A model generated the notes under the pieces. The model was not told the origin of the DNA. It searched no databases and was given only the letters and a program-made list of their open reading frames with translations. From Streptomyces hayashii (GTDB taxonomy: Bacteria > Actinomycetota > Actinomycetes > Streptomycetales > Streptomycetaceae): a stretch of 55,565 nt of DNA. Position numbers and translations under genes: made by a program. The stretch is from contig NZ_JAHHIU010000107.1 in assembly GCF_024539815.1 (NCBI RefSeq), positions 1 through 55,565 on the forward strand. Reading direction: 5' to 3'. Position 1 is the first letter of the stretch; each line of letters starts with the position of its first letter. Of this stretch, positions 16,235 through 24,494 are shown one piece after another.

Positions 16235-17351
16235 CAGTCGCCTCGCCGTCGCCGTCGCCGTGCAGGAAGCTCTCCAGGCTGGGGGTCAGGCCCGCCACCT
16301 GTCCGGGCGCGAGCCGGTACAGGACGTAATAGCCCTCGCGACGGCGTTCGAGCAGGCCCGCGTCCGCCAGTACCCGCAGGTGCTTGGACAGGGCGGCCTC
16401 GCTGACGCCGACCAGCGGGGCCAACTCCTGTGTGCTGCGCGGGCGTTCGGCGAGCAATCGCAGGGCACGCAGCCGGGTGTCGTCGGCGAGCGCGCGGAGC
16501 GTGCCGACGAGCCTGGCCGGCGGGATCCTCGGGCGGGCCTCGCGGACGATCGACGAGACGGGGAAGACGAGGCCGAGGGGCCAGGGACCGTCGCAGTTGA
16601 CGCGTACGTGCGGCCACACATAGGCGCTGGGGGCGAGGACGAAGGTGTCGTCCGGGCCGATGGCGACCTCGTGGTCGTGCGGTCGCTCCAGCCAGAAGCG
16701 TTCGGCCCGCAGATCGCTGCGCACCTCCGGCCACAGGCCGCGGAGCATCCCGTACAGGCCGCGCTGCTCGATCTGGTGTCCGGCCTCGCTGACACCGGCG
16801 GCGAGTTCGGGTTCGAGCCGTGCCCATTCCTCCTGGAAGGCATCCCGCCAGTAGCGCTCCAGCATGCTCAGAAACCGTTCGAGCAGCGCGCGGGGGTCGT
16901 CGAGGAGCATCGCGGCCATCGCTTCGTCGCTCTCCCGTGCGGCTCGCTCCCGCAACAGGCGGCGTACCTCCGGTTCGTCGAGCACGCGCGGATCCCTGCC
17001 CTCGCCGCCGCCCGGCCAGGGCGTGAGCAGGGGGACGGCGAACTCCAGGCGGACCAGCTCCGGATCCGCCCCGCGCAGGCAGGCCAGTTCGTCTTCGAAG
17101 TCCGTCAGTCCGCCGGTCGGCTGCGGAAAGAGGAACTCGGGGAAATACGAGCGCACCGCGTAGGAGAACGCCTCGATCTCCCGCTTCAGCGCCGGGGACA
17201 GCCTGCGCATCGCCCGCACCCAGCCGTGCTGGACGGGGTGGTGCTTGGGTTCCACCAGCACATGGAGACTCAGTACGGCTTCCATCGTCGGCGAGTAGGC
17301 GAATGCCACCCGCTCCGCACCGCCGGCCGGGACCCGGAACACGATCGTCAT
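16230..17351 (-). CDS. ArsR-family regulator with DUF5937-like N-terminal domain
   Basis: Predicted repressor of 373 residues, far longer than simple ArsR proteins. The winged helix is C-terminal (about 275-350): LVGTLRALADDTRLRALRLL, STQELAPLVGVSEAALSKHL, then GLLERRREGYYVLYRL. The N-terminal 250 residues (FRVPAGGAERVAFAYSPTME, HHPVQHGWVRAMRRLSP) match the DUF5937 type as I recall it, a probable ligand-sensing domain of unknown ligand. No metal-binding cysteine pair is seen in the helix-turn-helix. The downstream MFS gene is the likely target. Confidence 0.87.
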   Translation of the reverse strand: MTIVFRVPAGGAERVAFAYSPTMEAVLSLHVLVEPKHHPVQHGWVRAMRRLSPALKREIEAFSYAVRSYFPEFLFPQPTGGLTDFEDELACLRGADPELVRLEFAVPLLTPWPGGGEGRDPRVLDEPEVRRLLRERAARESDEAMAAMLLDDPRALLERFLSMLERYWRDAFQEEWARLEPELAAGVSEAGHQIEQRGLYGMLRGLWPEVRSDLRAERFWLERPHDHEVAIGPDDTFVLAPSAYVWPHVRVNCDGPWPLGLVFPVSSIVREARPRIPPARLVGTLRALADDTRLRALRLLAERPRSTQELAPLVGVSEAALSKHLRVLADAGLLERRREGYYVLYRLAPGQVAGLTPSLESFLHGDGDGEATD

Positions 17352-17541
17352 GACCCGTCATCCTTGCCGGACTGTGTCCGCGACGGGAAGGCCTCCGCCT
17401 GCTCGTTCACGCGCCTGCGCACACGGCAGGGGCGTGGAGCGGCCTCCGAGCCGCCCCGGGTGATCGGTGCGAACGCGCCGACCGAGGGGAAGCGGTGGCA
17501 CGTTCGTGCATCGCGCCGAAGTGGGACCGCCGTGGGAGTGC

Positions 17542-18012
17542 TCAGCCTGATCGCGCGGTGTGGTCGGGATGTCCCGCAGTGCGTCGAGCCTCTTTCATTT
17601 CGGCTTCGTAGAGGTGATCACGCCCGTCTGCCAATTCCTGCAAAGCCCGCCGCTCCGCGTTCTTGAAGGGCTCGTAATACGTGCGGTTGTACTCTTCGAT
17701 GATCTGGAACGTCCAGTGCCCAGGGATCACGTTCCGCCCGATGATTTCCGTCTGCACGCGGTCGGCCCATTCCGCGTGGCCGGCTTTCCTCAGGAGGTCG
17801 GCAGCGCGGTCGAGTTCCAGATCCGCTCCCCCGGTCAACTGGTGGAACTCATAGAGGTGCCCGCGCGCGCGTTCGGTCGTCTCCAGGGCTTTGGAGAGGG
17901 CTCCCAGCGCTTCGACCGTCTGGTCGCTGACGCCCTCGGGCCGCCGGTGAACGCGGTCGGGCCCGTCGTGATTCATGCCGTTCATGCCGTTCATGCCGTT
18001 CATGCCGTTCAT
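17542..18012 (-). CDS. Conserved Streptomyces hypothetical protein
   Basis: Soluble, mainly helical protein of up to 156 residues. After a repeated MNG start region comes NHDGPDRVHRRPEGVSDQTV, then helices around ALGALSKALETTERARGHLY, FHQLTGGADLELDRAADLLR and the conserved GRNVIPGHWTFQIIEEYNRT. I recall close homologues in many Streptomyces but no function. Four ATGAACGGC repeats give five in-frame ATGs (18012, 18003, 17994, 17985, 17976), so the real start is uncertain. No strong ribosome-binding site is seen before the first one. Confidence 0.8.
   Translation of the reverse strand: MNGMNGMNGMNGMNHDGPDRVHRRPEGVSDQTVEALGALSKALETTERARGHLYEFHQLTGGADLELDRAADLLRKAGHAEWADRVQTEIIGRNVIPGHWTFQIIEEYNRTYYEPFKNAERRALQELADGRDHLYEAEMKEARRTAGHPDHTARSG
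17974..18012. repeat. Tandem repeat of the start codon, 4 x ATGAACGGC
   Basis: Read leftward, ATGAACGGC occurs four times and is followed by ATGAACCAC. Each unit offers a new in-frame start nine bases on. Copy-number changes would lengthen or shorten the MNG tail and shift the distance to the ribosome-binding site without changing frame. Confidence 0.9.
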
Positions 18013-18122
18013 GCCGGAAGAGTCCCCCGCAGTCGGCTGCCCATACCGGACTCGGTTCCATGCTCGGCCGTGTGGACCACTTCGGAGGACTGATCGATCC
18101 GGTGACCTCACCTCGAACCGGC

Positions 18123-19076
18123 TCAGCGGTGGGCGGCCGGGGTTCGGTAGGAGTCCGCGGTGGCGCTCAGCACCTCGGTCCACGGGGTGGGCTTGAGACC
18201 GAAGGCGGCGGTGGCCGCGCCCGAGTCCATCACGAACGGGCGTTCGAACTGGTAGGCGACCTCGCGCAGGGCTCGCACGACCGGGTTGACCAGACCGAGC
18301 GCCGCCAGCATGACGGCCGGGATCTCACCGACCCGGACCGGCACGACCCCCGCGGCCTCGGCGAGGTCGGCGACGGCCTCGCGCTGGGTGCGGGGCGGGT
18401 TGCCGGGAACGTGCCAGGCCCGGCCCCAGGCCCGTTCCTCGCCGCCGACGGTGACCAGCAGCCGGGCGGCGTCCTCGGTGTAGGTCCAGCTGTGGGCGGT
18501 GTCGGCGCTGCGCAGCACCTGGACGCCGCGGCCGGCCAGCAGCCGCGGCACCACCCGGGCCCCGAGCGGGCTCTCGGCGTACGGTCCGATGTAGTCGGAG
18601 CTGCGGATCTCGGTGGCCCGGATCCGCCCTTCCCGATGCAGGGCGAGCGCGTCCTCCCACATCCGGGCGCGCACCCGGCCCTTCTCGGAGCTGGGATCGA
18701 GCGGGGTGTCCTCGGTCATCGGGGCGGTGACCGCGCCGTAGCCGTAGAGGTTGCCGACCGTGGCCAGGACCGCCCCGGAGCGCTCGGCGGCGATCAGCAG
18801 GGCGGCAGCGAGCGGGGGCCACTCCGTGACCCAGCGGCGGTAGGCCGGGCCGGCGCAGTTGTAGAGAACAGCCGCGCCGGCGGCCAGTTCGCCGAGCGCT
18901 GCGGCGTCGGTGGCGTCCAGCCGCACGCTCCGTACGCCGGGCAGGCCTGCCAGGCCGGCCATGGCAGGCGCGGCTCCGGAGCGGCTGACCAGGACGACTT
19001 CCTCGCCGCGTGCGGAGAGGAGCCGGGCCGCGGCGGAGCCGATGGGGCCCATGCCGACGATCAGGTGCTTACTCAC
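18123..19076 (-). CDS. NAD(P)-dependent epimerase/reductase-like protein
   Basis: Cytosolic extended short-chain dehydrogenase of 317 residues. The Rossmann motif VGMGPIGSAAARLL lies at the N-terminus, in a GxGxxG arrangement, followed by DATDAAALGELAAGAAVLYN. A YGYGA replaces the usual YxxxK (no lysine at that spacing), and SSDYIGPY follows, as in NAD(P)-binding relatives that have lost the classical catalytic pair. The start is a GTG at 19076 with GGAGG seven bases upstream. It is divergent from a TetR gene with two palindromes between, the usual layout of a repressor and its target. Substrate unknown. Confidence 0.85.
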   Translation of the reverse strand: MSKHLIVGMGPIGSAAARLLSARGEEVVLVSRSGAAPAMAGLAGLPGVRSVRLDATDAAALGELAAGAAVLYNCAGPAYRRWVTEWPPLAAALLIAAERSGAVLATVGNLYGYGAVTAPMTEDTPLDPSSEKGRVRARMWEDALALHREGRIRATEIRSSDYIGPYAESPLGARVVPRLLAGRGVQVLRSADTAHSWTYTEDAARLLVTVGGEERAWGRAWHVPGNPPRTQREAVADLAEAAGVVPVRVGEIPAVMLAALGLVNPVVRALREVAYQFERPFVMDSGAATAAFGLKPTPWTEVLSATADSYRTPAAHR

Positions 19077-19096
19077 GGTGTTCCTCCGATGCATCA

Positions 19097-19111
19097 GAGA
19101 ACAGTGTTCTC
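19097..19111. promoter_or_regulatory. TetR operator, site 1
   Basis: GAGAACA-G-TGTTCTC is a perfect palindrome with 7-bp arms, 20 bp upstream of the epimerase start. A second copy lies 59 bp away, centre to centre. It is probably bound by the divergently encoded TetR protein. Confidence 0.8.
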
Positions 19112-19155
19112 TTTTGGCCGATGCCGAGAGACTGGCGCAGCGCCGGGGAGTTGTC

Positions 19156-19170
19156 AAGAACAGTGTTCTC
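19156..19170. promoter_or_regulatory. TetR operator, site 2
   Basis: AAGAACA-G-TGTTCTC repeats site 1 with one outer mismatch. A further half site, GTGTTCTC, follows at 19182-19189, just before the TetR start. Together they suggest repression of both divergent promoters. Confidence 0.78.
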
Positions 19171-19219
19171 TCTTGCGTCCGGTGTTCTCGTTTTCGCTGC
19201 TCCGTGTCAGGATGGACGC

Positions 19220-19948
19220 ATGTCCACCCCTCAGAAGCCCCGCACCGCACGGGAACGGGCCCGGATCGAGTTCACCGCGGAGATCAAGGCGGTGGCCCGC
19301 AGACAGCTCGCCGAAAGCGGCGCCGCCGCGCTCTCGCTTCGCGCGGTCGCCAGGGAGCTCGGCCTGGCCTCCGCGTCAGCGCTCTACCGCTACTTCCCGG
19401 GCCGCGACGCCCTGCTGACCGCGCTCATCCTGGACGGCTACACCTCCCTGAGCGACGCCGCCGAGGCCGCCTACGCCGCGCTGGACACGGCGGACGCCGA
19501 GCCGGTGGCCGCGCTGGAGCGCTGGGCCGGTGTCTGCCACGCGGTGCGGGACTGGGCGCTGGCACATCCACACGAGTACGCGCTGATCTACGGCTCGCCG
19601 GTGCCCGGCTACACCGCCCCGCAGGACACCGTGGCGCAGGCGACCCGGCTCCCCTACCTGATCGGCGCCCTCTTCGCCGACCGGCTCGGCAAGGACGGTC
19701 CCCGCCCCGGCGACACCCGGACCGCGATGCCGGACGACGCCCGGCAGTCACTGGCGCCACTGCTCGCCGGACTTCCCCCGGACACCCCGGCCGACATGGT
19801 CATGAGCAGCCTGATGGCCTGGACCTACCTGCTGGGCGCCGTCTCCTTCGAGCTCTTCGGCCACCGCCGCGACATCATCGCGGACCCCCGCGCCTTCTTC
19901 GACCACGAGGCCCGCCGCCTCGGCGCAGCCCTCGGCCTCACCGCCTGA
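19220..19948 (+). CDS. TetR-family repressor
   Basis: Predicted DNA-binding repressor of 242 residues. The N-terminal helix-turn-helix is plain: GAAALSLRAVARELGLASAS then ALYRYFPGRDALLTALI. The C-terminal ligand domain resembles the TetR_C WHG group (AGVCHAVRDWALAHPHEYAL, then IYGSPVPGY). The ATG at 19220 has AGGA seven bases upstream. It is divergent from the epimerase-like gene, and the two GAGAACA palindromes between them are its likely binding sites. The ligand is unknown. Confidence 0.92.
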   Translation: MSTPQKPRTARERARIEFTAEIKAVARRQLAESGAAALSLRAVARELGLASASALYRYFPGRDALLTALILDGYTSLSDAAEAAYAALDTADAEPVAALERWAGVCHAVRDWALAHPHEYALIYGSPVPGYTAPQDTVAQATRLPYLIGALFADRLGKDGPRPGDTRTAMPDDARQSLAPLLAGLPPDTPADMVMSSLMAWTYLLGAVSFELFGHRRDIIADPRAFFDHEARRLGAALGLTA

Positions 19949-20048
19949 AGGGTTGGCGGGGGCGGGGCCGCGCCGGCTCTCACGAGTTCTCCCGCGGACG
20001 GCGGGGCCGCCCGGTGCGCCGGAGCGGTCCCGCCCGTCGGCACTCCGG

Positions 20049-21173
20049 TCAGCCGGAGGCGAGGCGGTTCTTGAGGCCCTGTCCGTAGGCGGTCGGAGTT
20101 CCGTCGTAGTCGGTGATGAGCGCCGGGCCGGACTTGCAGTCCCATGTGTTCCAGGTCCAGCCCAGGTAGCCGAGCTCTCTGATGTCCAGCCAGTTCATGA
20201 GGGTGTCGACGTAGCCGTGGGCGCAGTCGTTCTGCCCGATCTCGCCGACCACCAGCGGATAGCGCGCGGCGACGGGCGCGATCGTGGAGTCCCAGCAGCT
20301 CCGGGTGTTGCAGCTGTTGAAGTTGTACGAGTGCCAGGACGCCATGAGGTTCCCGGCCGGGTCGGAGGGCGCGTAGGTCAGCCACCCGGACAGGTCGTTG
20401 GAGTAGTCGATGCCTCCGACCATGACGGGGTTGGTCGCGCCGGTGGACCGCACGGCATTGACGAGAGTCTGCATACCGGCCACGGAGTAGAGGAAGCCGA
20501 TGCAGGCCGCCCCGCCGTCGCGCCAGCACTTCCACGAAGCGTTGCGGTCGAACATCACCAGGTTCGGAAAGGGCTCGTTGAACAGGTCGAAGACGACGGC
20601 CTGGTCGCTCTTGAAGGCGTTGGCCACCGACTTCCAGAAGTCCGGGGCGTGGTCGCTGTCGGGCATGGGCTTCTGGCACTGCGCGGCATACGCCCAGCAA
20701 GTGGAGCCGAAGCCTATGTGGACGCCGCTGCTCCAGTGCAGTTCGAGGATGACGTACAGGCCGGCCTGGCGGAGCCGGGAGACGTAATCGGAGATGGCGT
20801 TACGGTAATTGGCGCCGCTGTAGGCGGGGTTGACGCCGTTGATGCCGAGCCAGCAGTCCTCGTTGAGCGGAACGCGGACGACGTCGGCCCGCCAGTTCTT
20901 GATCGCCTGGATCGAGGCGCCGTCAGCGGGGCCGTCGAAGATGCCCCGGTTCTGCACGCACATGAACTCGGTTCCGGAGCGGTTGACTCCGCGCAGCCTG
21001 GTGGGCAACGCGGCCGCCGCGACGGAGACGCCATGCCGGATGACGGACGTACCGCGGGCAGCCGGTGCCGCGGACACCGGCTCGGGCACGAGCAGCGCTC
21101 CGATCAGGCCCAGCAGCGCGGCGAGAACGCCTGCTGCCCAGCGGTTTCCGGCAGTGGAGTGACGAACTCTCAT
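20049..21173 (-). CDS. Secreted GH5-family glycoside hydrolase (cellulase-like)
   Basis: Exported beta-glycanase of 374 residues. The signal peptide is MRVRHSTAGNRWAAGVLAAL plus a hydrophobic run, cleaved near VSA-A. The TIM barrel starts with LRGVNRSGTEFMC. E200 in FDLFNEPFP is the acid/base and E311 in LVVGEIGQND the nucleophile, as in GH5 (clan GH-A). Extra cysteines (MCVQ, EDCWLG, STCWAY, QCQKP, WKCW, AACIG, SCNTRSCW) suggest several disulfides. No carbohydrate-binding module is present. The ATG at 21173 follows GGGAGA. The substrate could be cellulose, mannan or another beta-glucan; sequence alone does not decide. Confidence 0.9.
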   Translation of the reverse strand: MRVRHSTAGNRWAAGVLAALLGLIGALLVPEPVSAAPAARGTSVIRHGVSVAAAALPTRLRGVNRSGTEFMCVQNRGIFDGPADGASIQAIKNWRADVVRVPLNEDCWLGINGVNPAYSGANYRNAISDYVSRLRQAGLYVILELHWSSGVHIGFGSTCWAYAAQCQKPMPDSDHAPDFWKSVANAFKSDQAVVFDLFNEPFPNLVMFDRNASWKCWRDGGAACIGFLYSVAGMQTLVNAVRSTGATNPVMVGGIDYSNDLSGWLTYAPSDPAGNLMASWHSYNFNSCNTRSCWDSTIAPVAARYPLVVGEIGQNDCAHGYVDTLMNWLDIRELGYLGWTWNTWDCKSGPALITDYDGTPTAYGQGLKNRLASG

Positions 21174-21220
21174 CGTGTCTCCCGATGGGGGGCGCTTCGG
21201 CCGCAGTGCGACGAGTGGAC

Positions 21221-21280
21221 AGGCGGACCGGCAGGCGGGCAAGCGGGCAAGCGGGCAGGCGGGCAGGCGGGCAGGCGGAC
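21221..21280. repeat. Tandem 8-bp repeat, ArGCGGGC
   Basis: About seven copies of AGGCGGGC/AAGCGGGC (five exact-length units at 21233-21272, flanked by AGGCGGAC) in the gap between the GH5 gene and the alpha/beta hydrolase gene. It lies upstream of the GH5 ribosome-binding site, so copy changes could alter its promoter or leader spacing. Confidence 0.85.
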
Positions 21281-21300
21281 TCTCCCGCGCTTCGGGCGCG

Positions 21301-22224
21301 TCAGGTTCCGCGCAGGGAGTCGTCGGCTCGTAGGTACGGGGCCAGTGTGGCCGCGGTTCCGGCGCAGCGCAGATAGTTCTTGGCGTGGTGGAAGCCGAAG
21401 AGGGGGTGCACCGAATCGGTGAGGTCGAGTCCGAGGCCGTCGAAGAACCTGGCAAGCCCGGGCGGTACGGCCACCGGGTCGCCGGGGTCTGCGATGTTCA
21501 CCCACCGTGCGGCCCCGGACGGCCGGATGCCTCGATACGGCGGCGCCGCTCCCGTCGGGGCCGGATCCAGCCGCTCGAAGACCACTCCGGGCAGGGCCAA
21601 CGGCGAGCCCAGCGTCAGGAAGAGCTCGACGCCGGCCTCCGGAGTGCCGTGCAGGGCCTCGTAGGCGACGACCGAGCCGAGCGAGTGGGCCACGACCACG
21701 CGTGGCCGGTGCCGCATGATCCGCGCTGCCACCTCCTCCCGCGCATCGATGCGTTCCTTGCCGTCCACTGCTCTCAGATAGGTGGCCACTTCCGCGAAGA
21801 AGAGCCGTACGAAGATGCGCAGACGCCCTTCGTCGAGGTCGAACCGGCGAGCCAGCCAGGCCGCCAACTGACGTACGAGAAGCGTCAGATGACCGTGAGC
21901 GGGAGGGCGGGACATGCCCAGAGCATCGGCCCAGGCCTCCATCATCTGCTGGGCCAGCGGGTCCGTCAGTGGCCCCCCGTCGCCTGGGCCCTGGGCCGGG
22001 GGGCCGGCGTGGGTGTCGAGCTTGTCGGCGTAGTAGGCGAAGTCGACATCGAGGCGTTCCGGGTCGGCACCGAGGCCCGCGGCCAGGTGGCGGGCCCACG
22101 CGGTGGCCTGGAGCTGCCGTCGCTGCTCCAGGCGTTCGCCCGACAGGCCACGGCCGAAGCTGTTGCCGACGCCGTGTACAGCCAGCACGGGCAGGGCACG
22201 GGCGGTAGCGCCGCCGTCGGTCAT
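21301..22224 (-). CDS. Alpha/beta hydrolase of the caspase-STAND operon
   Basis: Predicted cytosolic serine hydrolase of 307 residues, possibly a lipase or esterase. HGVGN near residue 17 forms the oxyanion-hole region. The nucleophile elbow is VVAHSLGSVVAYEA, with S181. The acid is probably D246 or D249 in NIADPGDPVAV, and the base H279/H280 in FGFHHAKNYL. No signal peptide or membrane segment is seen. Its ATG overlaps the WD40 stop (ATGA, 22221-22224), so it is the third gene of a translationally coupled operon. I infer it is an effector or processing target of the caspase-NACHT/WD40 pair; no direct evidence shows this. Confidence 0.83.
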   Translation of the reverse strand: MTDGGATARALPVLAVHGVGNSFGRGLSGERLEQRRQLQATAWARHLAAGLGADPERLDVDFAYYADKLDTHAGPPAQGPGDGGPLTDPLAQQMMEAWADALGMSRPPAHGHLTLLVRQLAAWLARRFDLDEGRLRIFVRLFFAEVATYLRAVDGKERIDAREEVAARIMRHRPRVVVAHSLGSVVAYEALHGTPEAGVELFLTLGSPLALPGVVFERLDPAPTGAAPPYRGIRPSGAARWVNIADPGDPVAVPPGLARFFDGLGLDLTDSVHPLFGFHHAKNYLRCAGTAATLAPYLRADDSLRGT

Positions 22225-24494
22225 CGCAGCCTCCGTAGCAAGGGGGACAGGTCCAGAGCGGCGACCTCTCGGCCCATCCCCACCACAACGGTGCCGTCCG
22301 CGTGAACGTGGAGCGCCCGGGGCGTCTCCGGCAGCGCATGGGTGGTGAGGAGTGTTCCGTCTTCGGTGTTCCATGCCTTCAGCAACCGGTCGTCGCCGCA
22401 GGACACGAGGAGGGGCTGGTCACCGGTGCACAGGGGGGACAAGGCGCGCACCCGCCCGAGATGTCCGTCCAGGTGGTGCAGCTGGTTCCCGGAGGTCAGG
22501 TCCCACACCTGAAGGGTCCCGTCCCCGGCGCCGACGGCCACGAGGGAGCGTCCTCGCCAGGCGAGAGCGGCGAGGGAGCGGGGCCAGCCCCGGACGGGGA
22601 ATCGCCGTTCGAGACGCGTGGTCCGGGCGGCCAGGGCATGCACGCGTACCGACCCGTCGAGATGGGCGCTGATGATCATGAGCCGGTCGCCGCAGTCGAG
22701 GACGGCCAGATCCCAGACGGCGCCGGCGCCGGGTTCCCACGTGTGCGACGAGGTGTCGGCTCGGAGGTCCCACACCATTATCGTTCCGTCCGCGCACCCG
22801 GCGACGGCGATCGGCCTTCCGTCCGTCTCGGCGGTGACGACACGGCGCACACCCCCGGTGGCCTGCGTGAGGGCTCGCACGAAAGCGCCGTCGGCGATGT
22901 CCCACAGCCGCAAGGACCCGTCGTCGCCCCCGCTGACCGCCAACGACCGGCCGTCCAGGCGGGTCACCGCCGTGGAGCGCACCCAGTCGGTATGCCCCTT
23001 CAGAGTGGCGGTCAGCGTGCCCGTGGTGGAATCCCATACCCGTACCGTGCCGTCGTCGCCGCCGGTGACGGCATGGGCGCCCGCGGGATCCCCTGCCACG
23101 GCCCGCACGCGTCCGGTGTGTCCGGAGGGCACCGGGCGGACCCCTGGGGTTTCCAGGTCCCACAGCCGCAGCGTGCCGCCGTCTCCGCCTGTGACCAGGT
23201 GCTCCTTGCCGTTCACCTTCAGTGCCGCGATGCTCCGGACGGTCGAGGTGTGGCCGGTCAGCACACTTGTGAGTTCACCCGACGAGACGTCCCAGACCCG
23301 CACTTGGCCGTCCGACATACCCGCGGCTGCGAGCATGCGCCCGTGCTCCGTCGGTGTGGCCAGAGCAGGAGCGCTGCCGTTGGCCACCGGCAGGTCGCGC
23401 AGTCGGCGACCCGCGAACGGGTCCCAGACCGCCGCGGAGCCGTCCGCCGAGCCGACGACGGCGAGCGGCCGCTCCGCAGAGGACAACGCCGCGACAGAGC
23501 GGATCGCACCGTTCCCGCTGCCCGCCACCATCCGAATTGCGCCGGTGAGCAGGTCGAGGACGGTCAGTACGCCGTCGAGGGTGCATGCCATCACATACGG
23601 ACGGCCGTTCCTGCGGAGGAGGGCGAGGGCCCCGAGCCGGCTGGTCCTGCCCGGCAGCCGCCGTGCCGCGACGCCGGTCACGAAGGAATGGACGAGGATC
23701 GTGCCGTCGGCCCCGACGGAGACGATATGGCCCGTTCCGTCCCAGGGGGCCACGGCGATATGCGTGACCTCGCTCTCGTGGCCCTGAAGCCGGACCGGCC
23801 GCCCGCCTCGGTTCACGTCCCAGCGCCAGAGCCCGCCGTCCGTGTCGCCGATCACCACGCGGCTCTCACCCTGCACGTCGGCCGCGGCCAGTGCGGTGGC
23901 GTCGTTGTTGCGGCCGGGGCGCTCGCGCAGTGGAGCGCCGGTCGAAAGGTCCCAGACGGTGATCGCCCGGTCGGTGCCCAGGGTGACGGCGATGGGGCGC
24001 CCATCGGGCGCGGTGAGTGCGGCTACGGTCCGGACGCGCTGCTGTCCGACGGGTATGGACCGAATCAGCTCGGTCGAGACCTGCTGTCCGGTCGCCCAGC
24101 GCACGGCCCAGTCCTGATCGTCCGGCAGTTCGTCGCGGAGGCGGCGGTGGCCGAGACGTTCGGCGGCCAGAGTCAGCAACTGACTGCGTTCGCGTCCGTC
24201 CGGCGAGCCGCGCAGGGTAGCGGAGTGCCGGTAGACGGCCGCGCTGAGCCGGGCCTGCTCCGAACGCGCCTCGTGCAGCACCGCGCTGATGGCCGAGGGC
24301 TCGGCGTGCAGCAGGAACCCGGCATCGGCAAGGAGGGAATCGAGGCCGTCGGCGTCGACGGCGTGGCGCGCCAGATGCCGTAGCAGGTAAGGGTCGGCGA
24401 GGTGCCAGAGCGGATGGCCGGCCCGGTCCCGGGGAACGGCGTGCCGCAGTTGCCGGAAGAGCCGGCCGGCCGAGGTCCTGTCGGCGAGCGTCAT
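22221..24494 (-). CDS. WD40 beta-propeller protein, C-terminal half of a split STAND sensor
   Basis: Soluble protein of 757 residues. Residues 1-150 are helical (PLWHLADPYLLRHLARHA, LLADAGFLLHAEPSAISAVL) and look like the helical arm that follows the ATPase in one-chain NACHT-WD40 proteins. The rest is a run of roughly 12-14 WD repeats, seen as GTDRAITVWDLSTG, GDDGTVRVWDSTTG, GGDDGSLRLWDIADG and GAGDGTLQVWDLTSG. Two seven-bladed propellers would fit. The repeats are very alike, suggesting recent duplication. It overlaps both neighbours by ATGA. I infer it senses a ligand for the caspase-NACHT partner. Confidence 0.9.
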   Translation of the reverse strand: MTLADRTSAGRLFRQLRHAVPRDRAGHPLWHLADPYLLRHLARHAVDADGLDSLLADAGFLLHAEPSAISAVLHEARSEQARLSAAVYRHSATLRGSPDGRERSQLLTLAAERLGHRRLRDELPDDQDWAVRWATGQQVSTELIRSIPVGQQRVRTVAALTAPDGRPIAVTLGTDRAITVWDLSTGAPLRERPGRNNDATALAAADVQGESRVVIGDTDGGLWRWDVNRGGRPVRLQGHESEVTHIAVAPWDGTGHIVSVGADGTILVHSFVTGVAARRLPGRTSRLGALALLRRNGRPYVMACTLDGVLTVLDLLTGAIRMVAGSGNGAIRSVAALSSAERPLAVVGSADGSAAVWDPFAGRRLRDLPVANGSAPALATPTEHGRMLAAAGMSDGQVRVWDVSSGELTSVLTGHTSTVRSIAALKVNGKEHLVTGGDGGTLRLWDLETPGVRPVPSGHTGRVRAVAGDPAGAHAVTGGDDGTVRVWDSTTGTLTATLKGHTDWVRSTAVTRLDGRSLAVSGGDDGSLRLWDIADGAFVRALTQATGGVRRVVTAETDGRPIAVAGCADGTIMVWDLRADTSSHTWEPGAGAVWDLAVLDCGDRLMIISAHLDGSVRVHALAARTTRLERRFPVRGWPRSLAALAWRGRSLVAVGAGDGTLQVWDLTSGNQLHHLDGHLGRVRALSPLCTGDQPLLVSCGDDRLLKAWNTEDGTLLTTHALPETPRALHVHADGTVVVGMGREVAALDLSPLLRRLR

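Noticed and set aside
22302..24383. 693-residue rightward frame antisense to the WD40 gene
   Set aside because: It arises from the repeat's GC-biased third positions; the leftward strand gives regular WD blades.
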